Shown here: positions 6,891-7,165 of the stretch, in pieces | Numbering within the stretch: the first letter of the stretch is position 1 | Layout: each line of letters starts with the position of its first letter | Assembly (NCBI GenBank): GCA_030589835.1 | Contig: JAUUZS010000213.1 | Coordinates: 1-7,165 of the forward strand | From: Cyclobacteriaceae bacterium | GTDB lineage: Bacteria > Bacteroidota > Bacteroidia > Cytophagales > Cyclobacteriaceae | Length of the DNA stretch: 7,165 nt | Reading direction: 5' to 3' | Position numbers and translations under genes: made by a program | The notes under the pieces: generated by a model | Databases searched by the model: none | What the model was told of the DNA's origin: nothing | Seen by the model: only the letters and a program-made list of their open reading frames with translations

Positions 6891-7030
6891 CCCTTCAATC
6901 TCTATTCAATCTTCTTCCCTTCAACCTCTATTCAATCTTCTTCCTTTCAATCTCTATTCAATCTTTTTCCTTCAATCTCTATTCAATCTTTTTCCCTTCA
7001 ATATCTATTCAATCTTCTTCCTTTTAATCT
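6891..7030. repeat. Tandem repeat: five 26-bp units plus a degenerate sixth
   Basis: The units are 6891-6916, 6917-6942, 6943-6968, 6969-6993 (25 bp) and 6994-7019, with a decayed partial copy from 7020. Each unit contains two copies of TTCAATCT joined by CTA and then a pyrimidine spacer, so the octamer starts at 6894, 6905, 6920, 6931, 6946, 6957, 6971, 6982, 6997, 7008 and 7023. Eight copies are exact and three differ by one base. The plus strand is pyrimidine-rich and the minus strand purine-rich. The unit length is not a multiple of three, there are no unique spacers, and no flanking genes suggest CRISPR. It is a minisatellite-like array in a divergent promoter region. Confidence 0.95.
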
Positions 7031-7094
7031 TTTACCCTTCCGTATTACCGTTTTGGAAACAAAATGAGATATATTCAGGAATTATATAGAATAG

Positions 7095-7165
7095 ATGCCG
7101 TATAAGATGACAACAAGAATGGAATTGAAATCCAAAAGATTACACCTGCGCCCATTAGCATTGAA
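7095..7165 (+). CDS. GNAT-type N-acetyltransferase, N-terminal fragment cut by the window edge
   Basis: An open frame enters at ATG 7095, directly after an in-frame TAG (7092-7094), and runs to the window end. Further in-frame ATGs lie at 7107 and 7119. The readable part includes MELKSKRLHLRPLAL (from 7119), which closely matches the first beta-strand of RimJ/RimL-type GNAT acetyltransferases (E-xx-R-L-x-L-R-P-L). These transfer an acetyl group from acetyl-CoA to an amine; the substrate cannot be inferred. Starts at 7107 or 7119 are equally plausible, as none has a good Shine-Dalgarno. The acetyl-CoA-binding part is outside the window, so the call rests on fewer than 20 residues. Confidence 0.62.
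   Translation, partial: MPYKMTTRMELKSKRLHLRPLAL

Larger units (their letters stand above)
6762..7094. other. Divergent intergenic region between MFS and acetyltransferase genes
   Basis: The 333 bases hold, from the MFS side, the candidate -7 box, a 9-bp inverted repeat (CTTTACAAA 6828-6836, TTTGTAAAG 6874-6882), the 26-bp tandem repeat array, and about 65 bases of AT-rich DNA before the acetyltransferase start. A 61-codon open frame across the array is judged non-coding because it is simply stop-free pyrimidine repeat. Confidence 0.7.

Noticed and set aside
6891..7030. CRISPR-like array
   Set aside because: The repeats abut with no unique spacers, are only 26 bp with internal duplication, and no cas genes are present.
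6882..7067. 61-codon open frame, Ser/Phe/Leu-rich
   Set aside because: It is a stop-free reading through the 26-bp pyrimidine repeat, the period is not a multiple of three, and the protein has no domain character.

Overview
The window looks like chromosomal DNA from a Bacteroidota bacterium, most plausibly a Cytophagales-type lineage. It is AT-rich. It encodes a family 92 glycoside hydrolase and a PD40/OmpA-type cell-envelope protein, both typical of that phylum. Several gene starts have no Shine-Dalgarno sequence, and exact TAnnTTTG boxes (the Bacteroidota -7 promoter consensus) lie just upstream of two genes. The lineage call is an inference from protein style and promoter form; no rRNA or marker gene is present.

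Layout. 20-2356 (-) is a secreted GH92 alpha-mannosidase-like protein with a strong Shine-Dalgarno. 2648-4432 (-) is a secreted protein with a PD40 beta-propeller, a carboxypeptidase-regulatory-like domain and a split OmpA-like domain. A 124-bp divergent promoter region follows. 4557-5243 (+) is a seven-helix membrane protein resembling DUF6962. 5244-5465 is a convergent gap holding a G-rich direct repeat. 5466-6761 (-) is a 12-helix MFS transporter. 6762-7094 is a divergent intergenic region with a five-copy 26-bp tandem repeat. From about 7095 (+) the N-terminus of a GNAT-type acetyltransferase runs off the right edge.

The genes do not form one obvious operon: strands alternate, and the two same-strand genes on the left are 297 bp apart counting from stop to start. 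The left pair are cell-envelope or exported proteins. The GH92 enzyme would trim mannose from glycans if active. The MFS protein may import a small organic solute, but nothing links it to the mannosidase.

The most notable point is that two adjacent exported proteins keep their folds but have lost canonical functional residues. The GH92 protein has Gly in place of the catalytic acid Glu and Lys in place of one of the two catalytic-base Asp residues, while its mannose-specificity His-Glu pair and all spacing are intact. The OmpA-like domain lacks the Asp and Arg that normally bind peptidoglycan and is interrupted by about 95 acidic residues. The second item is the 26-bp repeat, in which an octamer recurs 11 times with alternating 11- and 15-bp spacing between two divergent genes. 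I saw no convincing wholly new multi-gene system.
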